Below, in pieces: positions 16,196-24,364 of a stretch of 64,000 bases of DNA. The notes under the pieces were generated by a model that worked only from the letters and a program-made list of their open reading frames with translations, was not told the DNA's origin and did no database searches. This DNA comes from Cesiribacter sp. SM1. GTDB taxonomy: Bacteria; Bacteroidota; Bacteroidia; Cytophagales; Cyclobacteriaceae. Each line of letters opens with the position of its first letter. Position 1 is the stretch's first letter. Both the position numbers and the translations under genes were made by a program. The stretch lies in NCBI RefSeq assembly GCF_020178975.1, contig NZ_JAHXBU010000090.1, forward strand, positions 62,001 through 126,000, in the 5' to 3' direction.

Positions 16196-16877
16196 CCAGT
16201 ATGTTGTTCAGCAAATTATTGTTTATTGTTTCAAATGAACTATGTATCCAACGTACCTCCGTCTGAGCTAGTTCCTCGGCTGTGTGTGTAGTTGTTAAGG
16301 CTACTACCTGCATGCCTGCACGCTGGCCTGCAGTTATTCCGGCCATAGAATCCTCGAAAACTATACAACGGCCGGGAGGCACATTTAATACTTTAGCGGC
16401 TTTCAAATATATATCGGGGGCGGGCTTGCCATTTTTAATATCGGCGCCGGAGCTGTCCACGAAAGCGTCAAAATAGTGAGAAATCTCCAGCCCGTCTACT
16501 GTGTAGCGCAGATTTTCAGTTGGGGCAGAGGTAGCCACTGCAAGTAACCAGCCACTGCTTTTTAGCTGGTCCAGCAGTTTGAGCAGCCCGGCTACCGGTG
16601 CCATGTGTGGCTTGTAGAGTGCTCTGTACAGTTCTTCTTTTTCGTCTGAGAGTTGCTGTACTTTCTCTTCCGATATATTGTTGTCGTACATATAGCGGAT
16701 CACACTTTTGGTGGTCTGGCCGTTTACATGCTCATCAAATTCTTCTTTGCTTAAAAAGCGGCCATGCTTTTCACCATATGCTTCCCAGGCTTTTACATGA
16801 TAATCATGATTGTTTACCAGCACGCCGTCCATATCAAACAGTATGGCTTTGGGAGAGTCTTTGGTTTTGTCTGTCAT
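16182..16877 (-). CDS. HAD-superfamily phosphatase / beta-phosphoglucomutase-like
   Basis: A 231-residue HAD hydrolase. Motif I is DMDGVLV (about 15-21; nucleophile Asp and acid/base Asp), a helical cap follows, motif II is in VATSAP, the motif III Lys lies in KNGKPAPDIYL, and motif IV is VFEDSMAGI. The order and cap type are those of beta-phosphoglucomutase-like and sugar-phosphate phosphatases. The exact substrate cannot be told from sequence. It overlaps the DUF4159 gene by 14 bp and follows the membrane-protein gene by 7 bp. Confidence 0.92.
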   Translation of the reverse strand: MTDKTKDSPKAILFDMDGVLVNNHDYHVKAWEAYGEKHGRFLSKEEFDEHVNGQTTKSVIRYMYDNNISEEKVQQLSDEKEELYRALYKPHMAPVAGLLKLLDQLKSSGWLLAVATSAPTENLRYTVDGLEISHYFDAFVDSSGADIKNGKPAPDIYLKAAKVLNVPPGRCIVFEDSMAGITAGQRAGMQVVALTTTHTAEELAQTEVRWIHSSFETINNNLLNNILDEAH

Positions 16878-16884
16878 GAGTCAA

Positions 16885-17736
16885 TTATCTTTGTAGAGAT
16901 GTTTTGTAATTCAATGCGGCATACAGAAATATAGCACCAAAGGTTGCCCAGATTGTAATTATTTGCACGAAAAGCCAGTCGCCATACCAGAGCGAAAATA
17001 CTGTGAACACCAGCAGGGCGATCAGCTGTGCTGCTTTTACTCTTACTATGGAAAGTGGCGCAGTGGTGGCATCTGCAGTGCTTTTTACCTTTTTTAGCTG
17101 TCGTGAAAAGAGGGCAAAGCCGGTAGCCAGGGTAATAATGCTGATGTTGATCCACATGGACAGCTCATTGGGCACTCGCTGGGCAGGATAATGCATGGCA
17201 GCCAGCACAGTAAGCAGGGCTATTGCCAGAGCCAGGTATTTATGGTATGCTTGTGGGTTTGGCAGCCTGCCATTGCTCCAGAGGGCCAGGGCTGCAAAAG
17301 CACCAGCAATCAGTTGCTCTTCATACAGCAGCCAGGCTGTGAGCAGCAAAATCAGCAGCACATCCGGAATTTTTGCCTCAACACCGGTGCTCCTGTTAAT
17401 GAGCCTTAGCAGCAACAACACCAGAAAGAAGAGCTTCAGGTGAGGATAGGGCCAGAACCAGAGTCCTGCCGAAGCAAGTCCAACTGCAACAATGGCAGCC
17501 CAGGGCTCATCCGGATCAAGCTCACGGGTTATAGCCCAGCTGAAAAATACAGCAAAAGTAATGCGCAGGCCAAATACTGCAGCGCTGTACAAGCCATCCT
17601 GAACTTCTGCCAGGTGCATGCCTGCTGCTATCAGAAAGGCAGCAGCAAGGCATATAAACACTAATCTGTGGGTAAACCATTTATGAGAAAGGGGGCGGCC
17701 AAGGCCAGTCCAGGCATAAAGTTGTTGCATAGCCAT
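16885..17736 (-). CDS. Hypothetical polytopic membrane protein
   Basis: A 283-residue protein with eight or nine hydrophobic segments and short polar loops; there are no charged motifs of known transporters. Two close ATG codons exist (17736 and 17730). It is the first gene of the operon with the HAD phosphatase and DUF4159 genes, 7 bp upstream of the former, and is divergent from the radical SAM gene across 105 bp. I do not recognise the family. Confidence 0.7.
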   Translation of the reverse strand: MAMQQLYAWTGLGRPLSHKWFTHRLVFICLAAAFLIAAGMHLAEVQDGLYSAAVFGLRITFAVFFSWAITRELDPDEPWAAIVAVGLASAGLWFWPYPHLKLFFLVLLLLRLINRSTGVEAKIPDVLLILLLTAWLLYEEQLIAGAFAALALWSNGRLPNPQAYHKYLALAIALLTVLAAMHYPAQRVPNELSMWINISIITLATGFALFSRQLKKVKSTADATTAPLSIVRVKAAQLIALLVFTVFSLWYGDWLFVQIITIWATFGAIFLYAALNYKTSLQR

Positions 17737-17806
17737 AATTTTTGCCTATGTTGAAACAAAGGCTAATTCTGTTATAAAGTAATGAACTAAGTGTGTAGTT
17801 GTGCTG

Positions 17807-17814
17807 TATATTTG
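17807..17814 (+). promoter_or_regulatory. -7 box of the Bacteroidota type before the radical SAM gene
   Basis: TATATTTG matches the TAnnTTTG -7 consensus exactly, 28 bp before the ATG. No TTG at the standard -33 distance is clear, so this is a partial match. Confidence 0.45.
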
Positions 17815-17841
17815 TTTATAGTTTATGTATAAATACTGCAC

Positions 17842-18720
17842 ATGCCAAAGGTAAAACATCAGCGAACCAAAACGCTCACCATAAAATCAAATGACCGCTC
17901 GTCTGATTTTGTTACACCTAATTTTATCTATGGCTGCCTGGGCGGTTGCAGAAATTCCTATTGCTATGTAATGCGGTACAACTATGATACTGTTTACATA
18001 AACGATAATCTCGATGATATTTTACTTAAACTGAAACAGCATGTAGAAGCACTGCCTTTTCCAAAGCCAGCCAACCAGGTAGATCCGCAGTACTGGACAT
18101 ATGACATTGGCTGCTCTACCGATATCAGCCTGCACTGGAAGCATTACGACTGGCAGCGGGTGTTCGATTTTTTCAGGGATCACAGCAGGGCCAAGGCCAC
18201 CTTTGCTACAAAATATGTGAATACTGCCCTGCTTAACTATCAGCCCAAAAAAAAGATAAGAATACGCTTTAGCCTCATGCCGCAATCGGTTAGCTCACTG
18301 CTGGAGCCCAATACAACAGCCATCAGTGAAAGAATTAATGCCATTACTGAATTTTCCAGAGCCGGCTATGAGGTACATCTTAACTTTTCACCCATAGTAG
18401 TGTATGAAGGCTGGCTGCAGGAGTACCGGGAATTGTTTAGGGCTGTGGCCGCTGCTGTGCCCCCGGAACTGCGGCAGGAGGTAGCTGCTGAATGTATTTT
18501 TCTTACCCATAACCCCTGGCAGCACGAGCGTAACCTGGAGCGCGGCTTTGTGCAAAGCGAAGCCCTGTTGTGGCAGCCCGAAAAGCAGGAGGCAAAACAG
18601 AGCCAGTATGGCAGCCAGGCTGTACGGTACCAGCTTCCGCTAAAGCGGGAATACATTAATCAGTGGGTAGCGCTGCACGATGAGATTATTCCCTGGAACA
18701 GCATCAGGTATATTTTTTAG
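17842..18720 (+). CDS. Radical SAM protein, spore photoproduct lyase-like
   Basis: A 292-residue protein of the SPL-type radical SAM family. After an N-terminal KSSDF-like motif (SNDRSSDFVTPNF) come three cysteines in GCLGGCRNSYCYV: C32, C36 and C41. The spacing CX3CX4C has two residues more than the canonical CX3CX2C that binds the [4Fe-4S] cluster. Later conserved segments fit the partial TIM barrel (YDIGCSTDISLHW, FATKYVN, RIRFSLMPQ, VHLNFSPIVVYEGW), and an IFLTHNPW motif follows. SPL repairs spore photoproduct, but most non-sporeformer relatives have no known substrate. A DNA-repair role here is not shown. Confidence 0.85.
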   Translation: MPKVKHQRTKTLTIKSNDRSSDFVTPNFIYGCLGGCRNSYCYVMRYNYDTVYINDNLDDILLKLKQHVEALPFPKPANQVDPQYWTYDIGCSTDISLHWKHYDWQRVFDFFRDHSRAKATFATKYVNTALLNYQPKKKIRIRFSLMPQSVSSLLEPNTTAISERINAITEFSRAGYEVHLNFSPIVVYEGWLQEYRELFRAVAAAVPPELRQEVAAECIFLTHNPWQHERNLERGFVQSEALLWQPEKQEAKQSQYGSQAVRYQLPLKREYINQWVALHDEIIPWNSIRYIF

Positions 18721-18859
18721 GTGCCTGTGTTTTTCAGTCGCCGGCTGGTTTTGAGCTGTAGTTACCCCTAACTCCTAATGCGCCGGCGTAACCATAAGCC
18801 CGTTTTACTAGTTAGATTATTAAAGAGAATTAATTACAGAACTTAAAATTTTTTCAGAT

Positions 18860-19072
18860 ATGGGTAATAGCAACACAGGAAGAGATAAGCACGTGAACGA
18901 GTCGGAAGTGAAAAGTGGTGAACTGAGGGATAACATCAATCCTAATGTAAAAGGCGAAAAAGCTCCGAACGTACGTACAGACAGAATGGGTACTTCCGAA
19001 GTACCTGCCACCCGCCAGAAGAGCATATCTCCAAAAGGTAAGCAGGAAAATCAGGACGGCGACGCAACCTGA
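18860..19072 (+). CDS. Small hydrophilic protein, unknown
   Basis: A 70-residue, strongly charged protein without Cys, Trp or hydrophobic segment; rich in Lys, Asn, Glu, Gly and Ser, and probably disordered. An AT-rich leader precedes the ATG at 18860, and the gene stops 43 bp before the convergent UspA gene stop. It looks like small stress-related or disordered proteins but has no recognised family. Coding status is inferred from composition and position. Confidence 0.55.
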   Translation: MGNSNTGRDKHVNESEVKSGELRDNINPNVKGEKAPNVRTDRMGTSEVPATRQKSISPKGKQENQDGDAT

Positions 19073-19115
19073 AAAACCCTTGTTAATTAGTACTGGCCCG
19101 GCATTTAAAATGGTC

Positions 19116-19946
19116 TTATTCGTGAGAAACGAGCAAAGGCACATTTGTATGCCGGGCTAATTTTTTGGTGTGGCTGCTGTGGAACATACCTTCCAGCAAA
19201 CCATAGTGATGAGAAACAGCCATTAGCCAGTCTGGTTTCTGTTTTTCTGAAAAGTCCAGTATGCCATCCTCGGCATCATCGGCCTCGAGCCATATTACCT
19301 CTGGCCTGAATAGGGAAAGCTGATCCTGCAGTTGCGCCAGCTCCTCCCTCTTTTTACTGCTTATGCTTTCTCCCGGCGGGTGTACATGCAAAAGTTTCAG
19401 GGAGGCTCCCAGGTCTGCAAGTATAGCAGCCAGCCTGTATAAAGGCTCCCTGTTTTCGAGCGGGCGCAGATCTGTGGCAAATACAACAGAGCGGGGTAGC
19501 GCGGGGGCTGTTAGTTCAGGAACAAGTAAAACGGGTGCCTTTGCATGGCGAATGGCCTGGGTGTACAAATTGCCAAAAAAATTATCAAGCTCATTGGTCT
19601 TGTAGGTGCCCATCACCACCAGGTCAACACCATTGTTTTTGATGGTGTCATTTATATCGTTCATGGCCGGGCCGGGATGCACCAGGCATTCATAGTTAAC
19701 GCCAGCTGTTTTCAGTGAGCGCTCCTCGAGCAATTTCATTTCTTCTGTTGCCCGCTGCCGGCTTTGTTCCATCCAGATGGCCTGGTCTACCACATAATCT
19801 GTTTCTATGGTGTTGATGGGAACGTAATAGCTGTTCAGCACATGCACGCTTGCTCCAACGTTTTTAGCAAGAAAGAGTGCATAATCCAGGGAAGCCTGGG
19901 CTTGATCAGAAAAATCTGTTGGCACCAGTATATTGCGTAGTGACAT
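19116..19946 (-). CDS. Universal stress protein, two tandem UspA domains
   Basis: A 276-residue protein with two UspA folds. The first (about 1-145) starts NILVPTDFSDQAQASLDYAL and ends VVMGTYKTNE-PVLLVPE; the second (about 150-275) starts SVVFATDL and ends NVPLLVSHE. The ATP-binding GX2GX9G(S/T) signature is not intact in either half: after VVMGTYKT no Gly-Ser pair follows, and the second has MAVSHHYG. That suggests an ATP-independent member. Family role: cytosolic stress and persistence functions, mechanism poorly known. Upstream intergenic DNA is AT-rich and the gene is monocistronic. Confidence 0.9.
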   Translation of the reverse strand: MSLRNILVPTDFSDQAQASLDYALFLAKNVGASVHVLNSYYVPINTIETDYVVDQAIWMEQSRQRATEEMKLLEERSLKTAGVNYECLVHPGPAMNDINDTIKNNGVDLVVMGTYKTNELDNFFGNLYTQAIRHAKAPVLLVPELTAPALPRSVVFATDLRPLENREPLYRLAAILADLGASLKLLHVHPPGESISSKKREELAQLQDQLSLFRPEVIWLEADDAEDGILDFSEKQKPDWLMAVSHHYGLLEGMFHSSHTKKLARHTNVPLLVSHE

Positions 19947-20183
19947 ATTTCTGATGTTTTACTAAATAAGTATGGCCGGGGTTCAAATGTTTTATCCTGA
20001 ACGGCAAACTTAGTTTGCAGCAAGAGCAGGCTCCAGAATGTGTTTTTTTAGCCATTAATTTCAGTGCCGGTTCTATGCTGTTAACAGGGGAATGATGACC
20101 AAACAGTATTTTTTAAGGATGAAAAAGAGCAATACTAAATTTTTTAGGACTAAACTGTGTTTTTGTCTTAAATTCGCCGGAGC

Positions 20184-21557
20184 ATGTATGCGATTATAGA
20201 TATAGAAACCACCGGTGGTGGTATTCGCTGGAGCAGGATTACAGAAATAGCCATATTTGTACACGATGGCCAACAGGTGCTGGAGAGCTTTAGCTCGCTG
20301 GTTAACCCTGGTATGCCCATACCGTACTTTATCAGCCAGCTAACAGGTATTACCGATGAGATGGTGCAGCATGCACCCACTTTCGAGGAGATAGCACCAC
20401 AAATAGAGCGCCTTACCAGCAACTGCATTTTTGTAGCACATAATGTGCAGTTCGATTATAATTTTGTTCGCCAGGAGTTTGCCCGCATGGGGGTAACTTA
20501 TGAGCGCGACCGCCTTTGCACAGTAAGGCTGAGCCGTCATTTTCTGCCGGGTATGCTCAGCTACAGCCTGGGCCGCCTGTGCGAGGAAATAAACATACCC
20601 ATTAGTGCCCGCCACCGCGCTGCCGGCGATGCAGAAGCAACTGTAAAACTGCTGGAGCGCATGCTGCTGCAGTCGGGTACAGAGCAGATCAATGCCTTTG
20701 TTAGTTCGGGTAGTCCTTTTGAGCAGTTAAATAAGCGTTTAAAAAGCGTTAAACTGGAGGATGTTCCCCAGAGTTCCGGTGTGCTTTACCTGCTCGATGC
20801 CGATGATAAACCCCTTTTTATAGAAGGTACAACCAACCTGCGGCGCAGGGCTGTGGCTTACCTGAAGAACAAGGCGGGCAAGGTTGGCAAGACCATATTA
20901 CCTAAAATTGCGGATATCTGGTTTGAAGAAACTGGCAGTAACCTGCTGGCAATACTGCTGGCAAATGAGCGGATTTTCAAAGAAAAGCCTGCGCACAACA
21001 AAGCTCCTGCTGCTGCTCCCATTCGCTGGAAGATAACAGCAACAGAAGGTGCGGATGGATTTTTGTACCTGGGTGTTGCCCGCAGCGGCGAAGGCGAGTG
21101 GGGGCCGTTTGCCACCCGAAAACTTGCGCAGGATAAATTAGGACAACTGCTCGGTCAGTTCTTTCTTTGCAGGCGGTACAGCAATTTTAAGAGTACCGCA
21201 TGTGCTCCCGCAAGCTGTCTGAAGGCCTGCCAGGGCAGTGAGCAGTCAGATACCTACAATAAAAGAGCACTGGCAGCCATTACAGCAACAGGTTCGCAGG
21301 CTGCCGGCAGGCTGCTGATAGATAAGGGGCGCTATGGAAACGAGCGGGTGGTAATCTTTGAAAAGGAGCAGGGTGGTGTTTCCTGGGGTTATTTTGAGGG
21401 CAGCACCAAGGGGTACACCGAAGATGAACTGGCTGCTCAAGCTGTGAACCCGTTTAAATCTGGAAATGCTACAGCGATACTGCGGCGTTTCATGCTAAAG
21501 AATTCAGTACAAAAGGTTTTTTCTTATGGCCAAAAAGTCGTTGCTGCAGGATTTTAA
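20184..21557 (+). CDS. DEDDh exonuclease fused to a degenerate GIY-YIG (UvrC-N-like) domain
   Basis: A 457-residue fusion. N-terminal DnaQ-like 3'-5' exonuclease: D6 and E8 in DIETTG, an FVAHNVQFDYNFV motif, and the HRAAGDAEAT box with H144 and D149. From about 198 to 275 there is a GIY-YIG-type domain (GVLYLLDADDKPLFIEGTTNLRRR), but the two key motifs read VLY and FIE, so nuclease activity there is doubtful. A cysteine cluster near 339-350 (CAPASCLKAC) resembles the Cys region of UvrC/Cho. Role inferred: DNA repair or proofreading accessory. Its 3' end overlaps mscL by 32 bp. Confidence 0.88.
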   Translation: MYAIIDIETTGGGIRWSRITEIAIFVHDGQQVLESFSSLVNPGMPIPYFISQLTGITDEMVQHAPTFEEIAPQIERLTSNCIFVAHNVQFDYNFVRQEFARMGVTYERDRLCTVRLSRHFLPGMLSYSLGRLCEEINIPISARHRAAGDAEATVKLLERMLLQSGTEQINAFVSSGSPFEQLNKRLKSVKLEDVPQSSGVLYLLDADDKPLFIEGTTNLRRRAVAYLKNKAGKVGKTILPKIADIWFEETGSNLLAILLANERIFKEKPAHNKAPAAAPIRWKITATEGADGFLYLGVARSGEGEWGPFATRKLAQDKLGQLLGQFFLCRRYSNFKSTACAPASCLKACQGSEQSDTYNKRALAAITATGSQAAGRLLIDKGRYGNERVVIFEKEQGGVSWGYFEGSTKGYTEDELAAQAVNPFKSGNATAILRRFMLKNSVQKVFSYGQKVVAAGF

Positions 21558-21969
21558 AGAGTTTGCCGTTAGGGGCAATCTGTTAGACCTGGCAATTGGT
21601 ATCATCATTGGTACCGCTTTTACCAGAATTGTTAATTCACTGGTGCAGTCGGTAATTATGCCAGCCCTGGGTATGATTGTAGGTAACTTCGACTTCAAAC
21701 ACCTGCAGTGGGTACTTAAACCGGCAGAGGTAGATGCAGCCGGTAATGTTGTGGAAGAGGCTGTTATTGTTAAGTATGGCGAGTTTATTCAGGCCATGAC
21801 AGATTTCCTGATTATCGCCATTGTTGTTTTCATTGTGGTGAAAATGCTCAACAGCTGGAAGAACAAGGCAGAAGATCCTAAAAACCCAGAGGTGAAAACG
21901 CCTAAGGATATACAGTTGCTGACTGAAATCCGTGACCTGCTGAAGGAGCGGAACAGCAAGGCAGGTTAA
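21526..21969 (+). CDS. mscL: Large-conductance mechanosensitive channel MscL
   Basis: A 147-residue channel, homopentameric in the inner membrane. It opens at high membrane tension to release solutes on osmotic downshock. Diagnostic N-terminus DFKEFAVRGNLLDLAIGIIIG, first helix with IVNSLVQSVIMPALG, a periplasmic loop longer than in E. coli, then the second helix (DFLIIAIVVFIVVKML) and a helical C-terminal bundle (LLTEIRDLLKER). The start at 21526 matches the usual MscL start even though it lies 32 bp inside the exonuclease gene, so translation is probably coupled. Confidence 0.97.
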   Translation: MAKKSLLQDFKEFAVRGNLLDLAIGIIIGTAFTRIVNSLVQSVIMPALGMIVGNFDFKHLQWVLKPAEVDAAGNVVEEAVIVKYGEFIQAMTDFLIIAIVVFIVVKMLNSWKNKAEDPKNPEVKTPKDIQLLTEIRDLLKERNSKAG

Positions 21970-23138
21970 TTTTTTTCGTTATTTACCTCCTTATCTGCTT
22001 CTTTGTCTTCATCGTCTTCTTTCTTTACCTGTTTGTCTTCTTCTTTCTTTTCATCTTCCTGGTTTGGTACCGGCCATACATATTTTCTTTGAAAACGCAT
22101 GGTTGTGAGCCAGTTGTCGAGGGGGTCGGTGCTCTGGTAGTCTTCAATAGTACTCCAGTCCCATCCCTGGCTGTAAAGTAAACCGCAAAGCAGTTTTCTG
22201 CGCAGCTGCAAACCATCGTCGGTTAATTGTTTGAAAGGCTTTCCATCCAGCGGAAGTCCGTTTGCAAGTAGGGGTCTTAGGTCTGGGGCGGGGGGCTCTT
22301 TTTCCGCAGGTGTAATAAATGCATTCTGAAGGGTTTGCAGGTAAAAAGTAATGGCACTGCGCAGCGAATATAGCTTGGGCAAGCTGGGTTCTATCTCTCT
22401 TGGTTTGTAAAGGAGCAAAAGTGTGAGCGCTTCGTCCAGGCAGGCTATGTTTATTACCAGGCTTTGCGGTCTGCGGGTGGAATGGAAATTGTGTAATACA
22501 GGGTACGCCTTATGGTTCTGGGCCACCTCCAGTATTTGCTCTGCTAAAGTTGATAGATCATCTTTAAGCCTGTCGAATCCTTTGCCATCCCAAAAACGCA
22601 GCAGAATTTCCTGTGGAGTGCCCCCGGTATGATAAATCTGCAGGCTTACTTTGCGCCGCTTGATGTCGTTGGTTACCACGCTATACAGATACGTAATGGC
22701 AATGGTAACGATGATAAAGCCACTAAAGGAAATAAAGCCGCTGTAGAGCTGCCAGGGAGATTTGTAAGGTATAAATTCTCCGCTGCCCAGGGTGGAAAGG
22801 GTGTAGCTGGTAAAGTACATTTTTTCCTGCCAGGTGGTAGAACGATGCGTTGCACCCGCTATAACAGAGTCCGGATCTGAAATAAAAAGCAGTGAGTTGC
22901 CCAGCCAGAGCAGGATTAACCAGCCAAAAAGCCAGGCTACCACAGATATCGGGCCTGCATAATTTAATATTTTACTGCTACCCTTTCTGCCGGAAATCTT
23001 TAAAAAAAAGCTCCACATCCACCTGCGCAACTTATCGGTAAAAATGCCGGATCCTGTGGGTGCAAAAGTAGTGAGTATCAGATCAGTCACTACAAAAATG
23101 ATGATCAGTACTCCAAGGCTGAAATACAAAAAATTCAT
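21966..23138 (-). CDS. Two-pore-helix ion channel-like protein with non-standard filter
   Basis: A 390-residue protein. Membrane segments at about 1-25, 58-87 and 132-155; between the last two is a re-entrant pore loop with the filter T116-L-G-S-G-E121 (TLGSGEF) where K+ channels have TVGYGD. The cytoplasmic part (about 160-340) is soluble and unrecognised; the C-terminus is a run of Glu, Lys and Asp. The Ion_trans_2 layout is clear; ion selectivity is not. Its stop overlaps the mscL stop by four bases, tail to tail. Confidence 0.75.
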   Translation of the reverse strand: MNFLYFSLGVLIIIFVVTDLILTTFAPTGSGIFTDKLRRWMWSFFLKISGRKGSSKILNYAGPISVVAWLFGWLILLWLGNSLLFISDPDSVIAGATHRSTTWQEKMYFTSYTLSTLGSGEFIPYKSPWQLYSGFISFSGFIIVTIAITYLYSVVTNDIKRRKVSLQIYHTGGTPQEILLRFWDGKGFDRLKDDLSTLAEQILEVAQNHKAYPVLHNFHSTRRPQSLVINIACLDEALTLLLLYKPREIEPSLPKLYSLRSAITFYLQTLQNAFITPAEKEPPAPDLRPLLANGLPLDGKPFKQLTDDGLQLRRKLLCGLLYSQGWDWSTIEDYQSTDPLDNWLTTMRFQRKYVWPVPNQEDEKKEEDKQVKKEDDEDKEADKEVNNEKN

Positions 23139-23256
23139 GTACAGTCTTAACTTGACAATTCGTTCCTGATATTTGTATAAATACTTATGTAGCCCCAGGA
23201 TAGTTTTGGAAACCTACCAACAACCCGCTAATATACAGGAGCGTGTAAGTCCGCTT

Positions 23257-23919
23257 ATGGCCCGTGCATACCTGATCAGGCAGGGCGATGCCGAAAACCA
23301 GGCGATGCTGAGCGAAAATTCCCTGCAGATAAAGCACAGAGGTAAAAGCAGAGCTTTTTCTCTGCAGTATGTGCAGCGTTTGGCGCTGGAGCACAGAAAG
23401 TTGTGGCTGCCGCTGATTGGGGGAGGCATAGTAGCAAGCCTTTGTTTGCTGGCACTCCTGCACACCTTTACCATGCCCTACCGCTTACTAACCGGTGCAG
23501 CTATAGGATTACTGGGGGTATGGTGGGGCTATAGAGGCTCCATGGCACTGGTTGTGTATGAACAGCGCCATCATTCCGATTTTTTGATTGCCCGTACAGA
23601 AGCGTCGCTACCTGTTTTTATAGCCTTTGCCAACAGGTACATCAGGCGTTATCCGCAGCCCCTGGAGCAATACTGTGTTCGCCTGTCTCTGGAAGAGTGG
23701 CAGCAGCTTAACCTGCAGGGATCGCTGGCATTAAACAAGCCAAGACTTTGTGTACAGCAGGAGGCTGCCTTACGCCAGGATCCCGGACCTGATGCCATAT
23801 GGGCTGTTTTTAGTCCCTTACAGCTGGCTAACCGCCTTCAGTGGTCGCTGCAGGGGCAGGAGCTGGTGGTGCATGTAAAGGGTAGTCTGCATGTTCAGGA
23901 ACTGTTGTTGCAACCCTAA
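23257..23919 (+). CDS. Hypothetical membrane protein with two central spans
   Basis: A 220-residue protein from the ATG at 23257 (MARAYLIRQGD); the open frame extends back to a TTG at 23173, which I think unlikely. Two hydrophobic segments (LWLPLIGGGIVASLCLLALL and LLTGAAIGLLGVWWG) are flanked by soluble N- and C-terminal parts; the C-terminal strands resemble PH-like folds but no motif is diagnostic. It is divergent from the ion-channel gene across about 118 bp. Not recognised. Confidence 0.65.
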   Translation: MARAYLIRQGDAENQAMLSENSLQIKHRGKSRAFSLQYVQRLALEHRKLWLPLIGGGIVASLCLLALLHTFTMPYRLLTGAAIGLLGVWWGYRGSMALVVYEQRHHSDFLIARTEASLPVFIAFANRYIRRYPQPLEQYCVRLSLEEWQQLNLQGSLALNKPRLCVQQEAALRQDPGPDAIWAVFSPLQLANRLQWSLQGQELVVHVKGSLHVQELLLQP

Positions 23920-24364
23920 GCCGCCCGTGGCATTGGCATAAACGCCTGCTAATATGTTTGAATTTGAGTAAGCAATACCAGCAAACTGCTTTGGTAGGGA
24001 GTGCTCCGTATTATGGCAGCTGCCCCTCTTCAGGCAGCAGGCTCTGCAGTATCTCCTGCAACAAATTATGCCTGAATAAGCAGAATACACTATAAAAATT
24101 GTATATTTCTACGAATGCAGCAGAAGACATTTTTAGGGTGCGGGAATTTGTGTGCAGGATCATTAACCAACATTTCACTATTTGGGCAGTTAATTGAATC
24201 GTCTTCTAAATCATTTGTAAATACAGCAGGCAAATCATAGAGAATTAGCGGGTGCCGGAGGGAAATGAATTTTTTTATGAATAAAAGCCCTGCTAAATTG
24301 CGGACTACTTTGCTTAAGGGTTATACAGAATAGCACATTACCCTTAAAAAATATTTTAAGCTGT
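23920..24364. other. 445-bp gap before the acyltransferase gene, no gene seen
   Basis: No open frame with convincing protein character on either strand. The last 120 bp are AT-rich and presumably hold the promoter of the acyltransferase-gpsA operon; a near-match to the -7 consensus (TACTTTG) lies near 24306-24312. No strong hairpin or repeat. Confidence 0.6.

Noticed and set aside
18854-19144. A minus-strand 96-residue frame opposite the small hydrophilic protein
   Set aside because: It begins inside the UspA 3' end and has scattered Cys and Thr runs; the plus-strand frame has better coding character.
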